Shown here piece by piece: positions 1 to 9,933 of a stretch of 36,227 bases of DNA (its first letter is position 1; each line of letters opens with the position of its first letter). Source of the stretch: Granulicella sp. (GTDB lineage: Bacteria > Acidobacteriota > Terriglobia > Terriglobales > Acidobacteriaceae). Under the pieces are notes generated by a model that saw nothing but the letters and a program-made list of their open reading frames with translations, did not search any database and was not told where the DNA came from. Position numbers and translations under genes: made by a program. The stretch spans positions 1-36,227 of the forward strand of contig JANYLK010000200.1 of assembly GCA_025357875.1 (NCBI GenBank), written 5' to 3'.

Positions 1-89
1 TGAGGCCAAGTCTAGCAGTGGGATGGCCGCGCATGGAAAGTTTGCCCATCGCGGCGGGCTTAGCGTACCTTTTTTTCTGCGGTAAAGTT

Positions 90-102
90 TTGATCAGATC
101 AA
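90..102. promoter_or_regulatory. Short palindrome upstream of acetyl-CoA synthetase
   Basis: A perfect inverted repeat, TTGATC-A-GATCAA, lies about 27 bases before the first possible start of the acetyl-CoA synthetase gene. Its size and place would suit an operator for a dimeric regulator or a leader hairpin, but I cannot name a protein for it. The rest of bases 1-128 holds no gene. A GC-rich imperfect hairpin at about 25-59, followed at a distance by a run of T (about 70-77), could be the weak terminator of a gene lying to the left. Confidence 0.25.
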
Positions 103-128
103 GTCAACGACAGGAATAACTACGGGGG

Positions 129-2102
<1,974 letters not shown>

Positions 2103-2119
2103 GAGGCACTGCTCGCCGA

Positions 2120-4564
2120 TTAAAGCAGGTTGCTGGCGGGTCGGGTCGGCAGGGTGAAGTGGAAGGTTGAACCTTTGCCCAAAGTACTTGTGGCCCAGAT
2201 TCGGCCGCCGTGTTGGGCGACGATACTGCGGCAGATGGCGAGGCCCAGGCCGGTGCCACCCATGGTGCGGGAGTCGGAGGCGTCGACCTGGTGGAAGCGC
2301 TCGAAGATGGTGTCGAGCTTGTCTTCGGGGATTCCGCGACCCTGATCGCGGACCTGGACCTCGGCTTCGTTGGCGTCGATCCGTCGTGAGCGAAGATGGA
2401 TCTCGGTCCCCGCCGGCGAAAACTTGATCGCGTTCGAGATGAGGTTGCTGAGGGTCTGGAGGACGCGATCGGGGTCGGCCCACACATTGACGCCCTGAGA
2501 GTTGAAGGTGATGCGAAGTTGGGCCTTCGATGCTCCGGTCTGCTGTAGTCCGGCGGCGCGGCGGAATAGATCGTCGGCAGAGCACATGGTGTAGTGGAGC
2601 TCAGCCTTACCGGAGCCGATGCGTTCGAGTTCGAGAATGTCGTTGACCAGGCGTACGAGGCGATCGGTGTTTCCGGTGGCGATGTCGAGCATTTGTCGAA
2701 GTTTTTCCGGGCGCGCAGCAAGAGAGCCACCGGTGATGAGGCCGAGGGCGGCGCGTAGCGAGGTGAGTGGAGTACGCAGCTCGTGCGAAACGGTGGAGAT
2801 GAACTCGTCCTTCATGCGGTCGAGGGCACGGCGTTCTGTGGTGTCGGTGAAAGCGACGACGACACCCACGGCTTTGCCGCCGAGCTTGGCTTCCGGTGAG
2901 CCGGGCTGGGCCTCGCCTTCCACATTGGGCTGGGTCTCGATCTGGGGGCGGGCGACGTACTCGACCGGGAAGCTGGTTCCATCCTTGCGCCACATCACCT
3001 CGTTTGAGACGCGAACGGTGTCGAGGTCGGTGAGTGTGTTTTGGATGGGACACTCCTCGGCGGGGTAGGGCGTACCGTCTGCGTGGCTGTGGTGGATGAG
3101 GTCGTGCATGTTGCGGCCGAGAACCTCTTCGGGTTTAAATCCGAGCATCTGCGAGGCAGCCGGGTTGATGACGGTGCAGTTGCCATCGAGGTCGATGCCG
3201 TAGATTCCGTCGCCCACGGATTCCAGTACCGAGTTAGATTGGCGGCTCAGGGCGCGGAGCTGATCTTCTGCGCGGACCTGTTCGCTGATATCGACGCCGA
3301 AGCCGAGGACGTAAGGATCGCGGCCAGGTACTTCGATCAGCTTGTTGCGATAGGCGACGACGCGGACTTCGCCGTTGACGTGGCGCAGGTAGAGTAATCC
3401 CTGGACCTCGCCGCGCCGGACGATTTCACTAAGATATTTGTCGAAGCCAAGGCGGCGGTCGTCCGGCATGAACTCGGCGAGACGGTGTCCGGCCATATCT
3501 TCGCGGGTTCGGCCGATGCTTTGCGCGCCGTGAGTGTTGACCGTGAGTATGACGCCCTTGAGGTCGTGCGTGCAGACCATGCCGAGCGAGCCTTCGACGA
3601 GTTGGCGGTATCGTGCCTCGCTCTCGCGCAGTGTATCTTCCGCGCCGCGTTGGACAGTTACATCGATGCCGGTAGCGATGATGAAGTTAATGTGGCCCTG
3701 GTCGTCAAGCAGCGGCGACGCCGACCATGCGATGCGGCGGAGTCCTCCGTCTCGGTGCAGCCATTGATTTTCGAAGGCGACGGGAGAGCCGTCCGCGCGG
3801 AGGCGCTCGAAGTTCTGAATCGCAGCGGGAATATCGGAGTGGGGGATGAGCTTGTCCCACAGGTAGCGGCCGACGAGGGTAGGGAAGTCGTATCCGGAGG
3901 CGGCCTCGCAGGCACGGTTGAAACGGACGATGCGGCCTGCGGTATCAAAGACGGCGACCAGGGCGTCAACGGTATCGAGCACGGTGGAGACAAAATTACG
4001 CTCCACAGTGAGCGCGGATTCGATGCGCTGGCGAGAGCGGGCGACACTCTCCATCTGACGGAGCGCGTAGTTGAGTTCGATAGAGGTCATGGCCTGGCGG
4101 CCGAGCACGGTGAGCGACTGGGTTTGAAACGGTGTGAGCCTGCGCGTAGGTCCGTCAAGCACGAATAGCGCGCCGACGCGCACTCCAGACTGGGTGATCA
4201 GTGGAGCTCCGGCATAGAAGCGGAAGGTACGGCCGGAGAGGGAGACTCCTCCGGGAGCGAAGGCAGGGTGAAGTCTGGTATCTGCGATTTCGTAGACGTT
4301 GTGGGTTCGGAAGGGCGGTTCGGTGGGCAATGTACCGAGCGGCAACTCGATCTCGGAGATGCCGCAGCGACCGTGGATGAAGATGCGGTCGGTTCCGGCA
4401 AGCGAAACACCGGCGACCTGAGCGCCACAAATTTTGGCGGCCAGTTCGGCGAGGTCGTCGATGGCAGGGTCGGGCGCCGCATCGAGGACCTGATATCGAT
4501 CGAGAGTCTCGAGACGCAGGGCTTCACTGCGTGTTGCTTCGCTTTTTGCCAAGGTGCCGTTCAT
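2120..4564 (-). CDS. GAF/multi-PAS sensor histidine kinase
   Basis: A predicted soluble sensor kinase of 814 residues with no transmembrane segment that I can see. Domain order: GAF (about 25-170), PAS 1 (about 185-305), PAS 2 (about 315-432), PAS 3 (about 440-580), HisKA with the phospho-accepting His594 in FISTVSHELRTPL, then a HATPase domain. The HATPase shows an N box (LISNAIKFSPAGTEI), a G1 box (VRDQGRGIPEDKLDTIFERF) and a G2 box (GGTGLGLAICRSIV). All catalytic boxes look intact, so it should autophosphorylate. No receiver domain is fused and no response regulator gene is adjacent, so its partner is elsewhere. GAF and PAS domains commonly bind small ligands, heme or flavin, but nothing here identifies the signal. 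The chosen ATG is preceded by an AGG at short spacing. It lies convergent with acs. Confidence 0.9.
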   Translation of the reverse strand: MNGTLAKSEATRSEALRLETLDRYQVLDAAPDPAIDDLAELAAKICGAQVAGVSLAGTDRIFIHGRCGISEIELPLGTLPTEPPFRTHNVYEIADTRLHPAFAPGGVSLSGRTFRFYAGAPLITQSGVRVGALFVLDGPTRRLTPFQTQSLTVLGRQAMTSIELNYALRQMESVARSRQRIESALTVERNFVSTVLDTVDALVAVFDTAGRIVRFNRACEAASGYDFPTLVGRYLWDKLIPHSDIPAAIQNFERLRADGSPVAFENQWLHRDGGLRRIAWSASPLLDDQGHINFIIATGIDVTVQRGAEDTLRESEARYRQLVEGSLGMVCTHDLKGVILTVNTHGAQSIGRTREDMAGHRLAEFMPDDRRLGFDKYLSEIVRRGEVQGLLYLRHVNGEVRVVAYRNKLIEVPGRDPYVLGFGVDISEQVRAEDQLRALSRQSNSVLESVGDGIYGIDLDGNCTVINPAASQMLGFKPEEVLGRNMHDLIHHSHADGTPYPAEECPIQNTLTDLDTVRVSNEVMWRKDGTSFPVEYVARPQIETQPNVEGEAQPGSPEAKLGGKAVGVVVAFTDTTERRALDRMKDEFISTVSHELRTPLTSLRAALGLITGGSLAARPEKLRQMLDIATGNTDRLVRLVNDILELERIGSGKAELHYTMCSADDLFRRAAGLQQTGASKAQLRITFNSQGVNVWADPDRVLQTLSNLISNAIKFSPAGTEIHLRSRRIDANEAEVQVRDQGRGIPEDKLDTIFERFHQVDASDSRTMGGTGLGLAICRSIVAQHGGRIWATSTLGKGSTFHFTLPTRPASNLL

Positions 4565-4707
4565 CGTACCTGATCTATCGTAGGGCTTGCATCTGCTTTA
4601 GGCTCTGGTACTTTCGGGGAACGAGGTGTAACTTCAGGGCTTTTGCAGAGGCTCCAGGCGACTGATTGGGTTGGCGCGACACGAGGGAACTTGCCAGGCA
4701 AATAGTT

Positions 4708-4751
4708 TTCGGCGCGGGTGGAGACCCCGAAAGGTCCATCCCCGCGCCGAA
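4708..4751 (-). terminator. Long GC-rich hairpin after the PEP-CTERM gene
   Basis: The arms TTCGGCGCGGG (4708-4718) and CCCGCGCCGAA (4741-4751) are perfectly complementary, and the inner part pairs partly as well. The hairpin lies 35 bases past the stop of the PEP-CTERM gene. There is no good T run on either side, so it may act as a weak or Rho-assisted terminator or as a 3'-end stabiliser. The rest of 4565-4786 shows nothing else clear. Confidence 0.5.
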
Positions 4752-4786
4752 TTAGTTGAAAGCATGTTGTGGTTTGGCGGTGAAAT

Positions 4787-5509
4787 CTAAGCGAAAACCC
4801 TTCTGCGGATGAGGCCTACTGCGCCGAGCAGACCAGTGCCGAGTAGGGCGAGAGAGCTCGGCTCAGGAGTCGCAGCGGCAGTGGAGGATACGATTGCGTC
4901 GCCAAGTTCTACGGGCGCGGCGAAGTTAGCAGAGCCGCCGACCACGCCGTATCCGAAGCTCTGGGAGAGGTGGAGCGAGACCAATGTGCCGTCAGGAGTC
5001 TTGGCGAAGCCCATTCCGAGTGGATCGTTGAGGAAGAAACTGTTAGAGATGGCAGTCTCGTTTCCGTAGACGCCGGCAGTGTCCGCCGTAACATTGAAAA
5101 GATATCCGGCGCTGCCCAGCAATGTGGCCGGGTGGGAGTCACCCGGGATAAATGCGTCGTTATTTCCGGTCTCGAAGCCCAGGTTGGAGCCCGTGCCCGG
5201 AGTCGAGGCGATGGTGTCGAAATAGAGATTGGAGAAGTTCAGGGCTCCGCCCGCAGAGTCTGTCGTGGTTAGCAGGACATAGAAATAATTGCCGTCGTCG
5301 CGGGTATAGATGTTGTACGCGACGTTGCCATTCGCGGCAGGCGATCCGAAGTTACCGTTATTGGTGCTTCCTCCGGCGATGGCAAGAGGGGTGATGCCGG
5401 ACCATTCGGAACCGTAGGCGCCATTGACGCCAATCGGGGTAGCAAAGGCCGATAGAGGCAAAACGACTGAAGCAGATACAAATAATAATGAAGCAGAAAA
5501 CATTCTCAT
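4787..5509 (-). CDS. PEP-CTERM exported protein
   Basis: A 240-residue secreted protein of unknown function. The N-terminus (MRMFSASLLFVSASVVLPLSAFA) is a typical Sec signal peptide with cleavage likely after AFA. The C-terminus has the three-part PEP-CTERM sorting signal: TPEPSS, a hydrophobic stretch (LALLGTGLLGAVGLI) and a basic tail RRRVFA. Such signals are recognised by exosortase-type enzymes that process proteins for surface or exopolysaccharide-associated display. The middle is rich in Gly, Asn, Ser and Thr (IYTRDDGNYFYVLLTTTDS and similar) and looks like a beta-rich extracellular domain that I cannot assign. An in-frame opening extends upstream to 5953, but the signal peptide and a GGGAG ribosome site just before 5509 fix the start. 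No exosortase gene lies in the window. It is divergent from dxs. Confidence 0.85.
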   Translation of the reverse strand: MRMFSASLLFVSASVVLPLSAFATPIGVNGAYGSEWSGITPLAIAGGSTNNGNFGSPAANGNVAYNIYTRDDGNYFYVLLTTTDSAGGALNFSNLYFDTIASTPGTGSNLGFETGNNDAFIPGDSHPATLLGSAGYLFNVTADTAGVYGNETAISNSFFLNDPLGMGFAKTPDGTLVSLHLSQSFGYGVVGGSANFAAPVELGDAIVSSTAAATPEPSSLALLGTGLLGAVGLIRRRVFA

Positions 5510-5710
5510 GAGACTCCCGGGTTTTTGAAAACTTCTGATTTGTGATACTTGATTCGAGGGAACCCTAGCCCCATTTGGCTTGCATTGAACAAATTCGTAA
5601 CGGTTACTTATGTAACTTAAGGAGGCATTCCCGGTATTGCGGCAGTTTTGTGGGGTACCGGCGGAAAATATTTGGTTCGATCCTGTCGCAGTATTGGGGG
5701 ATCGGCAGAT

Positions 5711-5719
5711 TGTTATACT
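5711..5719 (+). promoter_or_regulatory. Candidate extended -10 promoter of dxs
   Basis: TGTTATACT matches the extended -10 pattern TGnTATAnT, about 66 bases before the dxs start codon. No good -35 box is seen 16-18 bases upstream, which is tolerated with an extended -10. The divergent region 5510-5784 holds no other gene that I can support. Confidence 0.4.
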
Positions 5720-5784
5720 TGGATGCTGTGGGGTCCACGCATGCGAAGTGCATCGAACGAGCGAGGGGCCAAGCAGGCGGGAGC

Positions 5785-7674
5785 ATGGAAGAATTGTTGA
5801 GCAAGATCGGGTCTCCGGCGGATGTGAAGCGGTTGACCATCCCTCAACTGACTCAACTTGCAGCTGAGATTCGCGAACGGTTGATTGTCGGAGTTTCAAA
5901 GACGGGCGGACACATTGGTCCGAATCTAGGCGTGGTCGAGTTGACGTTGGCAATGCACTACGTTTTCGATACGCCGCGGGATAGCTTCGTCTTCGATGTC
6001 AGTCACCAGTCATACGTGCACAAGATGCTGACTGGCCGCAACGACAAGTTTGGAACGATTCGCCAGCCGGGCGGGCTGAACGGCTTCATGCTGCGGACCG
6101 AGAGCGAGCATGACAGCTATGGCGCTGGTCACGCCGGCACCGCGCTGAGTGCGGCGCTGGGCATGGCCGTGGCGCGGGATATGTCGGGCGGTAAGGAGCA
6201 TGTGGTCGCGCTGTGCGGCGATGCAGCGTTCACCAACGGCATCTCGTTTGAGGCGTTGAACAATATTGCCGCTCAGACCAAACGTCTGATCGTGATCCTG
6301 AACGACAATGCGTGGTCGATTGACAAGAACGTCGGAGCGATCGCGGAATATTTCCACAAGATTGTGACCAATCCGACCATCGCAGGTCTGCATGACCGCG
6401 CGGCCGGACTTTTGGAGCGATTTGGCGGCAAAGCTGTACGGCATGTGGCGCGTAAAGCGGAAGAAGCAGCAAAGGGATTGATTGGTCCGGGCATGCTGTT
6501 CGAAGAGTTTGGGCTGAGTTACTACGGTCCCGTAGATGGGCACAATCTGCAATTGCTGATCGAGACTTTCAAATTTCTTAAGCAGCAGAATAAGCCTGTG
6601 GTGCTGCACGTAATTACGCAAAAGGGCCGTGGGTTTCAGCCAGCGCTGGAGAAGCAGAAAAAGTTTCATGGATTGGGGCCGTACGATCCGGAGACAGGTG
6701 AGACCAAGGCGGCAGGACAGAAAACTTATTCGGAGATTTTCGCGGAGAGCCTGTCAAAACTGGCCGATGGCAATGACAAGGTTGTGGCGATTACGGCCGC
6801 GATGCCGAACGGCACGGCGCTGGACCTGTTCCGCCCAAAACATCCGACGCGATACTTCGACGTTGGTATCGCGGAAGAGCATGCGGTCATCTTCGCCGCG
6901 GGCATGGCGACCAAGGGGTACAAACCATTTTGTGCGATTTATTCGACATTTCTGCAGAGAGCGTTCGATCAGATTGTGCATGACGTCTGCCTCCAGAATT
7001 TGCCGGTCGTCTTCTGCATGGACCGGGGCGGCTTGTCAGGTGACGATGGTCCGACGCATCACGGCCTCTTCGACATCAGTTATCTGCGCAGTGTGCCGCA
7101 CATCGTCCACATGGTTCCGAAAGATGAGGACGAACTTGCGGACATGATGTACACCGCTATGTTGCACGAAGGGCCTTCGGCGATACGTTATCCTCGGGGT
7201 GTCGGTCCGGGCACGAAGTTGAAGGAGCAGGCGATAGCGCTGCCGATTGGTGTGGCTGAAGTGGTGAAGGATGGCCATGACATTGCAATCTTTGGGCTGG
7301 GCGCGATGCTTCCCGAGGCGATGCGGCTGGCGACAATGCTGGAGCGCGAAGGCTTCTCTGCGGCGGTGATCAACCCGCGATTTGCGAAGCCGATCGATCG
7401 CGCCTGTGTTGCTGAATATGGGCGGAATTGCGGTCTCCTTGTGACGCTGGAAGACCACGTGCTGGCGGGAGGATTTGGCTCCGCGGTGTTGGAGACGCTG
7501 AACGAACTGGAATTGTCTGTGCCGACGGTGCGGGTGGGCTGGCCGGACGCGTTCATCGAGCATGGCAAGGTGGAAGCGCTGCGGGAGAAGTATGGGCTGA
7601 CGGCAGAGGCAGCGCTGGAGAAGGCACGGCCCTATCTGGCGGCTATGGAAAGCCGGCGCCTGGCGTTACGCTAG
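5785..7674 (+). CDS. dxs: 1-deoxy-D-xylulose-5-phosphate synthase (variant)
   Basis: First enzyme of the MEP isoprenoid pathway: it joins pyruvate and glyceraldehyde 3-phosphate with thiamine diphosphate. The ATG at 5785, with GGCGGGAG before it, gives 629 residues, normal for Dxs; the frame stays open upstream to 5575 without family similarity. Conserved parts are H43 in GGHIGPNLG, DVSHQSYVHKMLTGR, ILNDNAWSIDKNVG, GIAEEHAVIFAAG (the catalytic Glu), IYSTFLQRAFDQIVHDV, THHGLFDISYLR and GPSAIRYPRG. Oddly, the thiamine-diphosphate motif normally read as GDG is GDA here (G145-D146-A147 in CGDAAFTNG). The usual SGHSSTS loop is GAGHAGTALS, and DVGHQ is DVSHQ. The metal-binding Asp146 and the Asn residues remain, so activity is likely, but this looks like a divergent Dxs branch. 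Dxr and IspA of the same pathway are also encoded in this window. Confidence 0.88.
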   Translation: MEELLSKIGSPADVKRLTIPQLTQLAAEIRERLIVGVSKTGGHIGPNLGVVELTLAMHYVFDTPRDSFVFDVSHQSYVHKMLTGRNDKFGTIRQPGGLNGFMLRTESEHDSYGAGHAGTALSAALGMAVARDMSGGKEHVVALCGDAAFTNGISFEALNNIAAQTKRLIVILNDNAWSIDKNVGAIAEYFHKIVTNPTIAGLHDRAAGLLERFGGKAVRHVARKAEEAAKGLIGPGMLFEEFGLSYYGPVDGHNLQLLIETFKFLKQQNKPVVLHVITQKGRGFQPALEKQKKFHGLGPYDPETGETKAAGQKTYSEIFAESLSKLADGNDKVVAITAAMPNGTALDLFRPKHPTRYFDVGIAEEHAVIFAAGMATKGYKPFCAIYSTFLQRAFDQIVHDVCLQNLPVVFCMDRGGLSGDDGPTHHGLFDISYLRSVPHIVHMVPKDEDELADMMYTAMLHEGPSAIRYPRGVGPGTKLKEQAIALPIGVAEVVKDGHDIAIFGLGAMLPEAMRLATMLEREGFSAAVINPRFAKPIDRACVAEYGRNCGLLVTLEDHVLAGGFGSAVLETLNELELSVPTVRVGWPDAFIEHGKVEALREKYGLTAEAALEKARPYLAAMESRRLALR

Positions 7675-7693
7675 AACAATTGCGCCCGCTGGT

Positions 7694-8239
7694 TCAACGC
7701 ACAACTGGCTGAGGCGTGGGCCGAATTAATCCGAGGATGCGCGCGAGTTGGACTTGCCGGTAGGCGAACGTACGTTCGATCTGGCGACGAATAAAGAGCC
7801 GATGCGCAATTTGGCCAGCAATGCCAAACGGAAGCTCGTACTCAACATTGTCCGCAATCAAGGTCGCATCCATGCCTGATTCATTGACTTGACGTATGTA
7901 GTGGCAGTGGTTCCAGTAGGCAAAGGGGCCACGGAGTTGGGCGTCACAGAAGTGTTCGTTCCAAACGAACTCGGAGATTTCTGCCTGCCAATGGAGGCGA
8001 AAGGGCGAGAAGGGGAAGGGCCGGAAACTAAGGGTGACATGCGAGCCGACGCCGGATGCACGAATTTGCGGAGCGGATGGGTTCGATTGGATTGGCGGCG
8101 GAACCAGCGACTGCTGCTCGATGCGCGCGTACTGCCAAGCGGGCATGAGTAAAGGAAGGTTATCCGGGTCGGCGAAGAAGGCGAACACTTGCTCGACCGG
8201 ATAGGGCAGCTGCTGTTCGGTGTGATATGAGAAGCGCAT
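7694..8239 (-). CDS. SRPBCC (START-like) ligand-binding protein
   Basis: A 181-residue protein of the SRPBCC/polyketide cyclase-like fold. Evidence is the typical opening strand and helix (HTEQQLPYPVEQVFAFFADP, then NLPLLMPAW), a central FRLHWQAEISEFVWNEHFCDAQLRGPF and the late segment DNVEYELPFGIAGQIAHRLFIRRQIERTFAYR, which forms the long C-terminal helix. Members bind hydrophobic ligands in a deep cavity, and many of this subtype are of unknown role and sit beside envelope or redox genes. There is no signal peptide. AAGGA lies at good distance before the ATG. The gene converges on dxs, 19 bases apart, and is separated from the fasciclin gene upstream by a strong terminator, so it is probably transcribed from its own promoter. 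The ligand cannot be inferred. Confidence 0.75.
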   Translation of the reverse strand: MRFSYHTEQQLPYPVEQVFAFFADPDNLPLLMPAWQYARIEQQSLVPPPIQSNPSAPQIRASGVGSHVTLSFRPFPFSPFRLHWQAEISEFVWNEHFCDAQLRGPFAYWNHCHYIRQVNESGMDATLIADNVEYELPFGIAGQIAHRLFIRRQIERTFAYRQVQLARILGLIRPTPQPVVR

Positions 8240-8278
8240 GGGTTCCTTTGTCGATCAAGTTCAACGAGGGTAGCCGAT

Positions 8279-8313
8279 AAAAAGGCAAGGCGCCTCGTAT
8301 GAGACGCCTTGCC
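8279..8313 (-). terminator. Rho-independent terminator of the fasciclin gene
   Basis: Arms GGCAAGGCG (8284-8292) and CGCCTTGCC (8305-8313), extended by CTC/GAG around a GTAT loop with one mismatch, form a strong hairpin. Read on the minus strand it is followed by TTTTT (8283-8279). It lies 24 bases past the fasciclin stop and insulates the SRPBCC gene. Confidence 0.88.
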
Positions 8314-8337
8314 GGTCTGCGCTGGGGAGGGAGCGGG

Positions 8338-8901
8338 TTAGCTCGGCATCAGCACGGTGTCGATGACATGGATGACACCGTTGGATTGGAAAACGTTGGC
8401 GGTGGTGATGGTGGACATGCCACCCTTTTCGTCAGTAAGCACGATCTTCTTGCCCTTCATGCTTGCAGTAAGCTTGCCACCCTGAACGGTGGTCATCTCA
8501 TACTTGCCGTGGCCTGCCTTGATACCAGCTGCGATGTCCTTGGCGCTGAGTTTGCCCGACACAACATGGTAGGTCAGAATCTTGGTGAGGGTATCCTTGC
8601 TTTCAGGCTTTAGAAGGGTGTCGACGGTGCCGGCAGGGAGCTTGGCGAAGGCATCATTGGTGGGCGCGAAGACGGTGAAGGGGCCAGCCGAGTTAAGTGT
8701 ATCAACGAGGCCAGCTGCCTTGACTGCAGCAACCAGAGTGGTGTGAATCGGCGAGTTAGCGGCGTTCTCGACGATGGTCTTCGTTGGGTACATTGCCGCG
8801 CCACCGACCATGGGGTCCTTCATTTTCATCTGGGCAGTTGCGGTGAATGTGGTTAGGGCCAGGGCTGCTGCGGCCAAGGATGCGAGGAATGTCTTCTTCA
8901 T
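8338..8901 (-). CDS. Secreted fasciclin (FAS1) domain protein
   Basis: A 187-residue exported protein with one FAS1 domain, a fold tied to adhesion and surface interaction. The signal peptide is MKKTFLASLAAAALALTTFTATAQ. The domain starts around VENAANSPIHTTLVAAVKAAGLVDTL and includes the H1 signature (GPFTVFAPTNDAFAKLP), ILTYHVVSGKL, and the H2-like end SNGVIHVIDTVLMP. The protein is short, with the FAS1 domain taking up nearly all of the mature chain, as in small MPB70-like proteins. The chosen ATG at 8901 agrees with the signal peptide and a GAAAGGGA ribosome site; an open extension to 8961 is unlikely to be translated. It is monocistronic, with its own terminator. The mature N-terminus is Met-rich (MKMKDPMVGGAAM), of unknown meaning. 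Confidence 0.9.
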   Translation of the reverse strand: MKKTFLASLAAAALALTTFTATAQMKMKDPMVGGAAMYPTKTIVENAANSPIHTTLVAAVKAAGLVDTLNSAGPFTVFAPTNDAFAKLPAGTVDTLLKPESKDTLTKILTYHVVSGKLSAKDIAAGIKAGHGKYEMTTVQGGKLTASMKGKKIVLTDEKGGMSTITTANVFQSNGVIHVIDTVLMPS

Positions 8902-9013
8902 GATGTTCGTCCCTTTCAATTTTGCTAAGAACCTATTGCTGTGCAGAGCGCTCACTATCATTTACGTGAGGCCGTGTTGACTGGATTGCACCTCTCCTAT
9001 CCGATGTGTTCTG

Positions 9014-9031
9014 AGTCGACCTGCGTCGACT
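9014..9031. promoter_or_regulatory. Inverted repeat, candidate operator
   Basis: AGTCGAC-CTGC-GTCGACT is a perfect 7-bp inverted repeat, and each arm contains the palindrome GTCGAC. A -10-like TATAAG begins at its last base (9031-9036) on the plus strand. It lies between the divergent fasciclin and DUF2127 genes, so it could be an operator for either. The rest of 8902-9198 holds no supported gene; a short CAGTC-AAAAA-GACTG hairpin occurs near 9084-9098. Confidence 0.35.
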
Positions 9032-9198
9032 ATAAGAACGGGATGTGGGCAGGGTCGGAGACAGAACCTGAGCTTGTTGACCCAGTCAAAAAGACTGCCA
9101 GAATTGAGTACGTTGACATTCACGCGCAGCCCTCGTCAACTGGGTAGGTACCTTGTCTCATGGAAGCTGGACCGGGTTGTATGGGGAGTGGAATTCAG

Positions 9199-9711
9199 AT
9201 GGAAGAAAGCGGCATGGCAAAGGTAAAGGGCCACGCCGCAGGGCACCACGACAGGGGCCTGATGGCGATCGGCGTGGTGAAACTAGTTGAGGCGGTCTTC
9301 TTTCTCCTCGTAGGCATTGGGGTGATTCATTTCATCCACCGAGACCTTGGAAATACAGCCTTGCGTCTCGCAGAGAGGCTGAAGCTGGATCTGGGAGGCC
9401 GCCTGATGATTTGGGTGCTGGACCACCTGGACGATGTTACGGCACGCCGGTTGAAGCAGATCGGCATATTCACGTTCTTCTATGCCGGACTTCGGGTTGT
9501 CGAGGGCGTAGGACTGGTAATGGAGAAAGTTTGGGCGGAGTACCTGACTGTAGGGGCAACAACGATCTTTCTGCCGTGGGAAATCTATGAGATCGCGAAA
9601 CATGCAGACTGGATTCGGGTCTGCCTGTTGCTTGGGAATCTGACGGTGCTTGCCTATCTCGTATGGAATCTGCGGCGTTCCCGCGCTGCGAAAATGATGT
9701 TAGGTCGGTAA
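9199..9711 (+). CDS. DUF2127 family membrane protein
   Basis: A small integral membrane protein of about 170 residues and unknown function. It matches the DUF2127 pattern: a first membrane segment preceded by GLMAIGVVKLVEAVFFLLVGIG, an amphipathic stretch, then FTFFYAGLRVVEGVGLVMEKVWAEYLTVGATTIFLPWEIYEIA, and a last segment (VCLLLGNLTVLAYLVWNLRR) with a basic tail. Three to four membrane helices are likely. Start choice is uncertain: ATG at 9160, 9181, 9199 or 9214 are all in frame. 9199 follows GGGGAG, and 9214 follows GGAAGAAAG; both are plausible. The N-terminus is rich in His and Gly (GHAAGHHDRG). It appears monocistronic and precedes the regulatory region of mraZ. Confidence 0.78.
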   Translation: MEESGMAKVKGHAAGHHDRGLMAIGVVKLVEAVFFLLVGIGVIHFIHRDLGNTALRLAERLKLDLGGRLMIWVLDHLDDVTARRLKQIGIFTFFYAGLRVVEGVGLVMEKVWAEYLTVGATTIFLPWEIYEIAKHADWIRVCLLLGNLTVLAYLVWNLRRSRAAKMMLGR

Positions 9712-9933
9712 ATCTTTTCAGGTAGGCATGCAGTTTCGCCTTTATTTCGCCTAACAAATCTTTAGTCGATCGGCAAGAGGCTCGACAGGGCTGAACCATC
9801 CCACTAAACACTCCCTATAGCGCAAATTGATTCCGGTGCTCTACCCGTAGGGTTTTCCACAGGCATCCTCAGAAAATATAAAGTTTTTCCCAATTTAGTG
9901 CTTGCCATCCCTTATTTCCTCAGTCAGGATGAC

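Noticed and set aside
3485..4168. A 227-codon plus-strand open frame opposite the histidine kinase
   Set aside because: It lies wholly antisense to intact GAF/PAS domains, with no family motifs of its own.
5671..5684. T-loop-like GGTTCGATCC upstream of dxs
   Set aside because: No matching acceptor stem, D-arm or anticodon arm within 80 bases.
8941..9147. A 68-codon plus-strand frame between the fasciclin and DUF2127 genes
   Set aside because: No ribosome site, no similarity, and it covers the palindrome and promoter-like sequence.
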